Positions 33,382-43,353 of a DNA stretch of 64,000 nt are shown here, piece after piece. Position 1 is the first letter of the stretch. Each line of letters begins with the position of its first letter. A model generated the notes under the pieces. It was not told the origin of the DNA. It did no database searches and was given only the letters and a program-made list of their open reading frames with translations. Location: NCBI RefSeq assembly GCF_921293095.1, contig NC_060252.1, positions 79,008,866-79,072,865 on the forward strand, in the 5' to 3' direction. Source of the DNA: Ischnura elegans. Taxonomy: Eukaryota > Arthropoda > Insecta > Odonata > Coenagrionidae. A program made the position numbers and the translations under genes.

Positions 33382-33695
33382 TGTAGGATAGGTACTTTCG
33401 CACGCTCGCGGAGGTGATAGTAACACACAGGCACGATTTACTATATTTTATTTGGTCGGTTAAACTGTACAAAAAAGACCAGCGTTTCGATGTAGCACCG
33501 ACGGGCGTAACAAGCGACTTCGATGACTGGGCCAGACTGACTGCCCAACTCCTTCACGAGCAACTCCCTCGGGAACTTGCGCGCATCGCTTCGCTGTTGT
33601 TTTCCGGGGAGTTCCATAGACGTCCGCAGAGGGCGCGCGGTGCGCCGTTGCGAGTCGGAACATCTCCGTTATATTGCCGTGTAATCTCCACATCA
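33382..33695 (-). repeat. Gypsy 3' LTR with polypurine tract
   Basis: In minus orientation the 314-bp LTR starts TGATGTGGAG and ends CCTACA. It is immediately preceded by a polypurine tract (GGAAGGGGGG, 33,696-33,705) and contains AATAAA. TG...CA ends plus the tract show it is the 3' LTR of the element carrying the integrase at 33,753-34,668. No matching 5' LTR is present in the window. Confidence 0.8.
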
Positions 33696-33752
33696 CCCCC
33701 CTTCCAGCATTCAAACCTGCGTAGATAAATAAACGAAAGAAGAGAAAAAAAA

Positions 33753-34668
33753 TTATGTTATGTAATCCGCCAGGTGCGCTGGAAAACGCACGCGCCGTCC
33801 AGATCTGGTGGTCCTCGGCGCGGGAGGCGGTGGTGGCTGGTCCGCGGCATCGCGTCGTACAGGGGCGGGCCTGGGCTGAATCATGCGGTCCTCTGTTGAC
33901 TCGGGTCGTCCGCCGGCAGGCTCTGGAAGAACGAAGAGATCGCTGTCCTCGATCGTCGCGTCGGCTCCGCTTTCCGCATCCTTGTTGACAACGAACGCTG
34001 GCTTGAGGCGATTGATGGCCACCCAAACGTCGCGCCCCCTTATGCGGACAAGGTAGTCTTTCTCCCGACGTTGCAAAACCTGAAAAGGACCGTCATAGGG
34101 TGGAAGCAGCGACTTGTGCGCGCCGTCGCTCCTCACGAAGACGCTAGGAGAGGAAGGGAGATCTTTAAAAATAAATATTTTCTTGTTCCCGTGCTGCGTG
34201 GCTGGCGTTGGACTGATCCTCCGGATGTGGGCTCGAAGCTGAACCAAAAATTCCGTCTGATCCTCCATGGTAGTGTGTGGGGACGGGCACAGAAACTCCC
34301 CAGGGAGTCTCAGCGGCTCCCCGAAGACCATTTCGGCTGCAGTGCAGGCGATGTCGTCCTTCCAACTGGCGCGGATTCCGAGGAGGATGCCGGGTAGAAC
34401 GTCGACCCAGCTGAGGGTGCTGTGGCAACGGATGGCTGCCTTCAATTGCCTGTGAAAGCGTTCCACCATTCCGTTGGCCGCCGGGTTGTACGCTGCAGTA
34501 CGGAAATGGGTGGCGCCGCACAAGCGCGACAGCTGATTAAACAACCGGCTCTCAAACTGCCGCCCCTGGTCCGTAGTTATGCGGGACGGAGTTCCGTAGC
34601 GGGCGATCCACCCCAGGAAGAAGGCTCTGGCCACAGTTTCGGCGGTGATGTCCTGCAGTGGAAAGGCC
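33753..34668 (-). pseudogene. Gypsy integrase C-terminal half
   Basis: The frame has DITAETVARAFFLGWIARYG, TTDQGRQFES (second catalytic Asp), NGMVERFHRQLKAAI (catalytic Glu), a DPYDGPFQV-like C-terminal domain and a Pro-rich, basic tail ending before 33,753. The zinc-binding domain and first catalytic Asp are missing because the sequence is replaced upstream by glycoprotein coding DNA in the same frame. Integrase joins retroelement cDNA to host DNA; this one lacks the parts needed to work alone. It leads straight into the polypurine tract and LTR. Confidence 0.8.
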
Positions 34669-35309
34669 TCCTGTTGTGAAGGCAGTATAGCTTGATCTTG
34701 CCATTTCTGGAGGAGTTCCCTGCTGTATAACCCGTCCTCTGCAAGCTTGCTAGGAACAACATAAGACCATGTTGGTTTCTGATAAGGTGATAAAACATAG
34801 GGCTTAACCGCTTGGTGGAGTGTGGGATTTATTTTGTACCAGGCTCCGTCTATCTGGTACATAACCGGCATAATTTCAGAGCATTCGACCTCTTCACCAT
34901 AAGTGCCTATAATCCAGCTTCTAGCGGAGAGGAACATCGACTGGTTTCTGTATATCACTGGCAGGTCGTTGTAACACTTGGCGGTCTCTCTCCTCGTCAC
35001 AAATGCGGGCATACACTCGGTTAAATAAACCACTTCTCCTTTCCTAATAGCTGTGAAACCTGCTTTCTTAGCATATGAATACGCAAACTCCTCATCTGAG
35101 ATCATAGCTGTCGACAGAAGATTCACCAAAGTGTTGCGATGGATCAAACACCTATATTTCAATACATCTCTGTAAAGAGAATTGATCTGATTCCTTATGT
35201 GTCTCTCCACATATACGAACTTGGCATTGATGAAGGAGGAGAGACTAACATCGAGAGGGCTGAGGGAGGACGATTGCAATATATACCTCCCGAGCACTGA
35301 CGGACTCAC
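34669..35309 (-). pseudogene. Chuvirus-type glycoprotein, middle part
   Basis: Continues the same reading frame as the head segment (35,316-36,149), from which it is separated by one in-frame TAA at 35,316-35,318. It contains a conserved pattern of Cys and aromatic residues (for example the IMPVMYQIDGAWYKIN block) seen in glycoproteins of Chuviridae and related arthropod viruses, where they form the ectodomain of a membrane fusion protein. At about 34,669 the frame passes into Gypsy integrase; the shared GAGGC suggests a microhomology join. A fossil viral gene, not functional as it stands. Confidence 0.6.
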
Positions 35310-35315
35310 GTATAG

Positions 35316-36149
35316 TTAGGAATGTTCAGTTTTGTATAATACACTGTTGCACAAGGAGATGTGGTCTTTTAGTTCCAGGGAGAAAGAAGAATCAGAATCC
35401 TCCACGACGAGCACCTGTCTTTCATCTCCAAGTCCCGACAGAACACGGCCCTTCCCTTCATAGAGAACCAAGTAATCGTATGCAGCACAGTCCTTCTTGC
35501 TCTGGTCGTGCCAGAAGACTTGGCCCTTGCTGAGATCCATGCCCTTATACTGAGAAAAGTCACATCTGACCCCTGATGGGAGGATCACCGCATTATTTTC
35601 TAAATCCACATGAGCCCTACCAGTTGACAGAGTTATGGAGTAAAATGTCATTTCTACCAACCTGTCATATTTGAGTCCTTCAACAGTTGTTGTCTCTCCA
35701 CCGCAATATCCACCTTCATGGGTCCAACCGACTGTGTTGAGGTAACCTGTTGTTGTATGGTTGACCCTAAGAGGAGGGGAGGGCTGGCCATTGGAGAATT
35801 TATAACGAGACCCGTTGACCAGGGCAGAGCACTCGTCATGGCTGATTAGATCATAGTATTCCTGATAACCTCCTGTCAGCATGTACATATGGTTATGACT
35901 TCCGCACTGGTAGCGGTTCACCTTCCTTATCATTTCACACTGCACATAGTCTATGTAATCAAATCTGCGTTTCTGCACTAGCTGAATGTTCCATTCTTCT
36001 TCTCGCTCTGGATCAGGGTAGTCTGGGCAATCTCCGAGCTCCGTCAAGGATATAGCAGTGATTTTAACGTCAGGATGTCGGCAGTCGTAACCAACCAGTG
36101 ATAAAACAGGTCCAACATGTATCAGGAACATAACCATCATGACACGCAT
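35316..36149 (-). pseudogene. Chuvirus-type glycoprotein, N-terminal part
   Basis: From an ATG at 36,149 the frame starts with a hydrophobic signal peptide, followed by a YDC motif and an ISLTELGDC block, then many Cys and N-glycosylation sites (for example NGS, NHT). This start and spacing resemble glycoproteins of arthropod chuviruses, known to be endogenised in insects and captured by LTR retrotransposons. The frame ends at a single TAA at 35,316 and resumes in phase. An AATAAA lies about 30 bp upstream of the ATG, after the tail segment. BEL/Pao-borne relatives are an alternative source; a homology search would decide. Confidence 0.6.
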
Positions 36150-36252
36150 TTAAAACAAGATTGATACATTGTTTTATTTGTGTTGTATACATGGGGGTTT
36201 AGTATAAAAACACAGATACAAGTAAATATATTTAGGTACAGAGCCATACATA

Positions 36253-36693
36253 TTAATTTCTGATACGACCCAAGGACTCTCTGAGTTGCTTGTAGAACTC
36301 CGAATTCGAGGTGGCCTGAGTATCAGGAGCCTCTGGAGCCCGGGGGTTGGCCCGGGGATTGAGAGGCTCGGCAGTTTCGATCGGACCATCTGATCCTTTA
36401 CCTGATTTCCTGAAGGAGATAAGCAGATGGGCTATATTGTCCCAAACGCAGCCGATTAAGGCGAGAGAGAAGCCATAAACCTTATAGAGAGCAACCCCAT
36501 TCATCAAGGAATCGATCAACCATTTAATTACTTTGATAACGATTACGAAACCGATAACTCCTGAAGCAACTCTTCCGAAACTTGAGAACACTCCCCAGGT
36601 TACATCCAGAAAGGACATAGTGACCCTCTTGAGTGTGTCCTCATCTATCATATGATGCAGGGATCCCCCTTGATTGCCAACGCCGACTCGCAA
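36253..36693 (-). pseudogene. Chuvirus-type glycoprotein, C-terminal tail
   Basis: The frame (no ATG; it opens with TTG) has a membrane-proximal helix, a long hydrophobic span (SGVIGFVIVIKVIKWLID) and a second amphipathic hydrophobic stretch, then a Pro/Asn-rich cytoplasmic tail ending at a stop at 36,253. This fits the transmembrane and tail region missing from the head and middle parts. It lies upstream of the head on the coding strand, so the gene is permuted or comes from two adjacent copies. Confidence 0.5.
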
Positions 36694-36700
36694 CGCCGAC

Positions 36701-36849
36701 TTGCTTTACTTTATGGAGAACGTATCTACCACCAATTTTTAGTATTTACAATAATTTTATATGATACCTAATGGATAAAATGGGTGTTTTCAAAACTTAA
36801 ATGAGGTAATAACATTCAGTATTAGTCTCCCATTAAAATAAAGTAGCCA
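36701..36849. repeat. Direct repeat, copy 2
   Basis: Partner of 33,237-33,381. It begins immediately next to the glycoprotein tail segment and a short CGGCGTTG duplication (36,677-36,700). Confidence 0.95.
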
Positions 36850-36906
36850 AAACTGTCTAACTGTATCGCTCTCTTATTCATTAAAATGGAGTCCCTGATC
36901 ATCACC

Positions 36907-36984
36907 TAAAGCTTCTGCACAACCATGACATTCAGCCTCTTCAATGGCTCCCTCATCTTCATTGACCGCTATTTCCGCGGTGTA
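36907..36984 (-). pseudogene. YqaJ copy B exon, 3' piece
   Basis: Minus-strand reading gives YTAEIAVNEDEGAIEEAECHGCAEAL, matching the exon of copy A that ends in CLDC, and ends at a GTGATG donor. The 5' piece of the same exon is at 47,893-47,988; the CR1-group LINE lies between them. Joined to 32,172 it recreates the split zinc finger (CxxC / CxH). Confidence 0.65.
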
Positions 36985-37171
36985 ATAATAATTATAATAA
37001 TAATCTTTATTGGCCCCGTTGGTTTGGATTACAAACATAAGGCAGGTCAAATTATAAATTAAGATACATACTTCAAAGGTATATAGGGTACATAATCATG
37101 TATAAATTTACAGAAAAAGAAAAAAGAAATAACACGGGTTTTGTACACAATGGATTAAGGAGATAGTTTAC

Positions 37172-38259
37172 TTATAATAAATATTCTTCTAAAGAGTAGT
37201 AGTAGATCTGTGAATTAAATAACTGGATTGATGGATATTCGACCCTTTTTCGATAAGGATGGAAAATTACATACGAAGTTTTAGTGAGATTGAGAAGAAG
37301 GTTGTTTTGGGATGTCCAGTTGAACATTTCGGTTGTAGCCTGATCAGCTGCAGATTCAATTTGCTTTAGAGAGGGGGCACTGAGTATATGATTAGTGTCA
37401 TCTGCATAGGTATCTAACTTGCCTATATTCATCATGCTTGGCAAGTCATTGGTGTATAGTAGGAATAGCAAAGGGCCAAGAATGGATCCCTGTGGAACAC
37501 CCTTGCTGATGTTTTGAGGTTGGGACTTGTATATGCTTAGGTTACCATCTTTTGAGTGGTATTTTAGTTCTACATATTGCTTCCTGTTGGAAGTAAAAGA
37601 CATTATCCACTCAGATACAACTCCATTTAGTCCAATTTCCATCAGTTTTCTCTGGAGTATCTAATGATCAACTGAATCAAAAGCCTTTGAAAGGTCATAA
37701 AAAAGGCCAATAACGATTTCCTTATTGTTAATTGAATTATAAATTGATTGGAGTAAATAAAAAAAGCTGTGGATGTGGATTTACCCTTTTGGAAGCCATG
37801 TTGAACTGGGCTCAGAATATTATATTTTATCAAGTACGAAGTTACACGGTTGTAAATTATTTTCTCAAATATTTTTGAGAAGGATGATGTTATTGTGATG
37901 GGTCTGTAATTGTTGGGATCCTGAGTGGAGTTTTTCTTGTGTATTGGGATCACTTTGGCTATTTTTAGACCTGAGGGGAACACACCTATTTTTAAGGATT
38001 CATTTATAATATGGGTAAGAGGTGAAGTTATTACTGAACAACATTTTGCTAATATGTGCCCAGGGATATAATCAGGGCCTATACTATGACTGTTCTAAGT
38101 ACCTGCAGGTATGACATAACTTCTTTTTCGTCAGTGGGGGCTAAAAAGAATGAGTTGCTTGGTCTGGGCGCTCTTTGAGGAGTATTTGCATTATGCGCAG
38201 TGGGTGAATTGTTCGTAATAGAAGTTTAGTTCAATAAACTTCTCGTTCAGAATATCAGC
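37172..38259 (-). pseudogene. CR1-group LINE reverse transcriptase
   Basis: Frames 38,259-37,642 and 37,642-37,172 give FPSGLKIAKVIPIHKK, NNYRPITITSSFSKIFE, GFQKGKSTSTA, then after a frameshift GVPQGSILGPLLFLLYTNDL and the catalytic YADDT. The thumb and C-terminal region are missing: the frame passes abruptly from FNSQI to SLEEYLL and stops at 37,172, so there is an internal deletion. It copies element RNA into DNA at the target site in working relatives; this copy cannot. Confidence 0.75.
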
Positions 38260-38921
38260 TACCGTAGAGCGGGGTTACTGTGTGACATTTTTCGGACATT
38301 TTTGTCTCTAGGCTCGTTAGTTACGTATGAATCGCGAAACTAACTATTACAATACATTTCTACATCCTTCCTCTTCATCGCGATGCATTAATCGACTACA
38401 AAAATCAATACTTTAGCAGATATTAGGGTTCAAAGTTGTCACAAAGTAACCGCTGTGGGTAGGGCTACTTTGTGACAACCGTGGTAGGGCCGTTATAAAG
38501 CACTGGAAAGGAAAAAAGTCACAAAGTTAGACTGCTTATGTTTATTAAAACAGTTTAACAGTACTTTTTTGGTACAAAAAACTCATGTTTCACTAGAATT
38601 TGTAACGTCAATCATGTCAAAACTTGAAAACATAAAAAGTTCTTGGTTTTTCTTTGGAAACATTGCAAATTCTTTTAAAAAGAACTGAAACCGGTAGGTA
38701 CGGTATAAAATGTAATACAAAAAGTATCAAAACGAGAGACATTTAATATAATTCTTTAACGGCAAACAGACCTCGCCGGACAAGTTCTGGGACGGCAATT
38801 TGAAACAAAATTTCGTCTTTCTCGTACTAGATGTTGTCCTCGCGGTCTGGCCATTTCCAATACCGGTTCAACTTAGTCTTCTCCATCACGCTTACCATAT
38901 ACCCTTCTGATTCGACTGCGG

Positions 38922-39527
38922 TTACGCATTTTGTATTTGTTCTGGGTATTTTGCGCCTCTACGAGTTATGACTTTCTTGGAACCCGGGTCGTCCATCAGG
39001 TTCGTCTCGTCGTAGTTCCATATGTTCTCCGGGGGAACGCCTTCAAGTTCCTTTTCTAAGTTCTCGAAGAACATGTTGATGACTTCTGCGTTCGTTGCGG
39101 CCCTCGCATAAGTGATATTCTTCGACATCCGTTGAGATATTTCATCTTTGTGACGTTTCATAAACGCTAGCGCCCAATCTTTCCACGGAGGGTTGTCATT
39201 TTTGAACTGTTTAACCCTTCTGCCAGTTCGGTCCAGGTACGATTTAACTGCTCAACGTAAATCAAACGTTGTCATTGGGAATCCGAATGAAGAAAGCGCA
39301 ACGGCATGAGCTGCAAACGAAGATTCTTCCTCCTCATTGAAAATTGGTGGTCGACCCGGCTTTTTTGATGGCTGTTTTTCTCCCTTTGCTTCTCGTACTT
39401 TCAACCATAACGTATTCCTATGAATGTTGAATCTGAAAGAAACAAGTACCAACGTTTTGGAATTCGAGTAATGATTATTATTGTTAGCAAAAGGTACGAA
39501 GTGAAAACTAACCTCTCCGATGCACAT
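38922..39527 (-). pseudogene. Pogo/Tigger-like transposase, partial
   Basis: The frame has a psq-type helix-turn-helix (NIHRNTLWLKVREA), KKPGRPPIFN, then after an in-frame TGA at about 39,254 AVKSYLDRTGRRVKQF, MKRHKDEIS, and GVPPENIWNYDETNL with the first catalytic Asp of the DDE triad. The frame stops at 38,922 and the remaining catalytic residues are absent, so the central domain has been deleted. Similar proteins are annotated as Tigger or jerky-like. Confidence 0.7.
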
Positions 39528-40062
39528 CTCAGTGATATTTTCTTCGATAAAATCATTTGGACGGCATCATTTAGGGTTTCTTGGGTGGAATTCCGGTAGG
39601 TACGAGCACCCAGTTGACGTTTTTACTTCCTCATTTTCCTTCAATCACTGCAATAACACAAACATTTTTATTTTTTATAAACAAAGAAGGTGGGGCTACA
39701 TTGTGACATTTTCAGCCGTCACAAAGTAACCCCATCATCTGCTGACTTTTTGGTTGTGTTATCGCAACTACTCCAAATTTCACTTTTTTTAAGATCACAA
39801 TAATATATGTTGTAGCCAAGACATTAACAATCATAATAATTCACCTGTTTAGGACGGCTCGTTCAATAGTACGGCTGCAGCATACAAAGTTTCAAGCAGT
39901 TTGTCTATTCACGAAAACACATGTTCCGACAAGAACCTGTAGACAATCAACGACTAGCACCTTTGCGCGAGTGTCACTAGATGACGCAGTACGTTGGTGA
40001 AGGTGGTGGAGGCGTCAGTAGATACAAATGAGTCACGTACGCCGCGTGAGCGAGAAAATTCA

Positions 40063-42805
40063 GTGTGACATTTCACACACCGAAGGAGATATGCGACGTT
40101 CTCGGGGAAGCGTTTGCCAAGACCAGCAGCGACGAGAACTACTCAGCAACCTTCCTGTCTATTAGGGAACGCTCCCCACACTTGAACTTCGCCGAATCGC
40201 ACGCAGCAGCCGGATACAATGATCTTTTTTCCTTATGGGAACTGAAGTCCGCCATAGCGGATTCCAAAGACACCGCGCCAGGAGTGGACGGTGTCCTAAA
40301 CATATTTCTTCGGAATATACCGGAGAACGCGTTGATGGATATTCTCCATACCCTCAATCAAATTTGGGTTGAGGGAAGCTTCCCTACAGCGTGGCGGGAA
40401 TCCGTAGTTGTCCCTATCCCCAAACAAGGAAAGGATAAAACAGACCCAAATAATTATAGGCCAATATCCTTGACCAGTTGTCCATGCAAGACCATGGAAA
40501 GAATGGTGAACCGTCGGCTCGTTTGGTGGTTGGAGCGTCGGAACCTTCTTTCCAATATCCAGTGCGGTTTCAGGCGAGGTAGATCCACCACAGACCACCT
40601 CGTGAGAACCGAAAATTTTATCCAGGAGGCTTTCCTTCTGGGCCAGCATGTCATAGCCGTGTTCTTCGATCTGGAGAAGGCGTATGACCCGAGTCTGGCG
40701 CCAGAAGATTCTGAATACGTTACACGAGTGGGGCCTAAGAGGAAATCTCCCAATTTTTATCAAAATTTTTTTAACAGACCGTGTTTTTAAAGTAAGAATA
40801 GGTAATCATTTATCCGGACCTTTTACACAACATAATGGGGTACCACAAGGCTCTGTACTCAGCGTCACACTCTTCGCCATTGCGATAAATGACGTTACAG
40901 AATGCGTCAGAACACCAGTGATGGGCTCCTTATTCGTGGACGACTTGGCCATTTTCTGTCGATCATCCACAATTGCCAGTGCCGCACGGGTCATCCAGCT
41001 GACCCTTAACAGACTTGGGGAATGGTCGAATCGAAGTGGATTTCGTTTTTCCGTTGAAAAAACGAAATGTGTCCACTTCCATCGTAAGCGGGCACAAGTT
41101 CCTCCACCAGAACTTCGCCTGAGCGGCCGAATTCTACCTTATACGGATTCAGCCCGCTTTCTGGTTTTGATTTTTGACCGCCGCCTTAATTGGCGTGAGC
41201 ACATTGAGTTTTTAAAAAACAAATGTTTGAAAGTTTTAAATATCCTGCGATATCTATGTAATTACTCGTGGGGTGCCGATCGCTCCACGATGCTTTTATT
41301 GTATAGAGCATTGGTGCGCTCGAAATTAGACTATGGATGTTTTGTCTACTCCTCTGCCCGTGAAAGCTATTTGAGACCTTTGAACACGGTTCACAATGCG
41401 GGGCTTCGATTGGCAACTGGAGCTTTCAGGACTTCTCCGGTCTTGAGTGTTTACTCAGATTCTGGGGAGCCCCCGTTGACTGCACGCCGAAACATCCTCA
41501 TGTGCAACTATGTTTCTAAAATTCTAACAATGAGAGGGCACCCTAGTTTTAATATTATTTTTACCCCACGCTTTATAAAAATTTTATAACAGGCGGCCTA
41601 GGGCAACTAGACCCCTAATTATTACTTTTAATAATTTTATCCTGGACAGTGAGTTTATACTCCTAGAAGTGTACCCCATTGGGAATTCGGAAAATGCACC
41701 TTGGCAGGTACCTTTTCCACAAGTCAGCTTTGTCCTCCACAAAAATCAAAAATCTTTGACAACTGCCGCGGAATACCAGCATAGCTTCAAGGAAGTAATG
41801 CACCGCCACCCCGACTTCATTCCTGTTTACACGGACGGATCGAAGTCGGAGCGTGCGTGCGGGTGTGCAGTGATCTCGTCTCACCATGGAACCCTCAAGG
41901 CCAAGCTCAGTCCGCTGTGTAGCGGCTATACGGCAGAACTGTTCGCCATAAAGATGGCTCTGGATGGTATTAAGTGTAGCAACGCGTCCTTTATGGTCTG
42001 CAGCGACTCCATGAGCGCCCTGCAGTCCATTTCCAGTTTTTCTCCCAGTCACCCAATCGCCCAGGAAATTCAAAATAGACTACTTTCCCTTGCTCGGAAA
42101 AAAGTGAAAATCCGTTTTCTGTGGGTTCCTGGACATGTGGGTATTGCTGGAAATGAGAAGGCCGACTCGGCCGCGAAGGCAGCCAGCGAGGACGACGTTG
42201 CTGATTCTGTGCTGGTACCATATGAAGATTTGAAGGCGACCACAAAAAAGATAGCCTTAGAAAAGTGGAAAGAGACTTAGCGCTCTCTTACCGGAAATAA
42301 ACTGCGCGCAATCAAGCCGGTTATTTCAGCGTGGCCCACGTCTGTCAGGAGGAACCGCAGGGAGGAGGTCGCAATCGCACGATTGAGAATTGGGCACTGC
42401 GCTCTGACCCATTCGTACCTCTTCACCGAAGAGAGAATTCCACCCCTATGTGATGTTTGCGACTCTCCCATTACTGTGAGACATCTCCTGACTGAATGTG
42501 AGAAATACCGCTCTGTGCGCCATCGGCTGAACATCGGAGGAGACCTAGGGCACATCCTAGGAGACGACCCTGATAGTGTCAGCCGAGTGATAAAGTTTTT
42601 AATAGAGACCGGGCTAATTAACAGTGTTTAAATTCCAACCTTTTTATAATTTGACAACCCCTTTTATTTCAAAACTTTTATGAATGTTAAAATGTTTTTT
42701 TAATGCAACTTTTAAAATTTTTGTTTTTATAGATTGTCTGTGGTGCAAATGACCTTAGTTGTCGAGGCACCCGAAACACAAATACTACTACTACTACTAC
42801 TACTA
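40063..42805 (+). mobile_element. I-like LINE copy 1, 5'-truncated
   Basis: Flanked by the 12-bp target duplication CGAGAAAATTCA (40,051-40,062; 42,806-42,817) and ending with the family 3' signature (GTGCAAATGACCTTAG near 42,740) and a (CTA)n tail (42,784-42,805). The coding part starts in the middle of ORF2: ELKSAIADSKDTAPGVDG, NNYRPISLTSCPCK, then after a frameshift near 40,686 GVPQGSVLSVTLFAIAI and LFVDDLAIF, a second frameshift near 41,590-41,670, RNase H (PVYTDGSKSE, AELFAIKMAL), an in-frame TAG at 42,278-42,280, and the terminal CxxC...H...C finger (PLCDVCDSPITVRHLLTEC). Inactive. Confidence 0.9.
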
Positions 42806-42874
42806 CGAGAAAATTCAAAAATTTCGTCGCGTGTCACAAAGTTGTACCCACAGTCACAAAGTAACCCTACGGTA

Positions 42875-43353
42875 CTTCTTTACGATCTGAAATCTCCCTG
42901 TTATCAATCAATAACTTAATATTTTTAAGAAGTTTAGTTTGATTTTGTTCCTTTTTTATAATATACCAAGATGTTTTAGAGATACTATGAAAGTTAGATA
43001 TTAGTTTGTCATTGTAGAGTCTTTTTGCCTCCATGATTTTTTTCTTGTATTCCCTCAGTTCTAATTAATAATTTTCAAGAGGATGTGCTGTTATCCGATC
43101 TCTTTAAAAGGCTGTAGTCATATCGCAATTTTGCTCCCTTGTTTACTAGCTCTGGAGTAATCCATTTTGGTTTCATATCATGATTTATTTTATGGGTCTT
43201 GATGGGAAAATGGCAGTTAAAGTGATATGAGAAGATGTTGATAAATTCATTAAATTTGTCATCTACATTAAGGCTTCTAAGATTTCAACCCATTTAGAAT
43301 ATTTTAGGCTATTTATGAAATGTACCACATCTGTTTCATGAAAGGTCCTTTTT
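42875..43353 (-). pseudogene. CR1-group LINE EN-RT linker
   Basis: Minus-strand reading gives HETDVVHFINSLKYSKWVEI and, after a frameshift, VDDKFNEFINIFSYHF, KPKWITPELVNKGAKL and NREISDRKE, the segment between endonuclease and reverse transcriptase. It continues into 38,259 after removal of the pogo-like element and from 45,812 after removal of the I-like LINE. Confidence 0.7.

Larger units (their letters stand above)
38262..42872 (-). mobile_element. Pogo/Tigger-like DNA transposon
   Basis: Terminal inverted repeats: CCGTAG(AGCG)GGGTTACTGTGTGAC at 38,262 and, on the other strand, CCGTAGGGTTACTTTGTGAC ending at 42,872, each flanked by TA (38,260-38,261; 42,873-42,874). The motif CACAAAGTAAC recurs inside near 38,440-38,480 and 39,670-39,735. 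The flanks rejoin the CR1-group LINE coding sequence when this element is removed. It carries a broken transposase and has itself received an I-like LINE (40,063-42,805). Confidence 0.75.

Noticed and set aside
33460-34026. 188-codon minus-strand frame overlapping the integrase tail
   Set aside because: It is a shadow frame in GC-rich DNA; the integrase frame accounts for the region.
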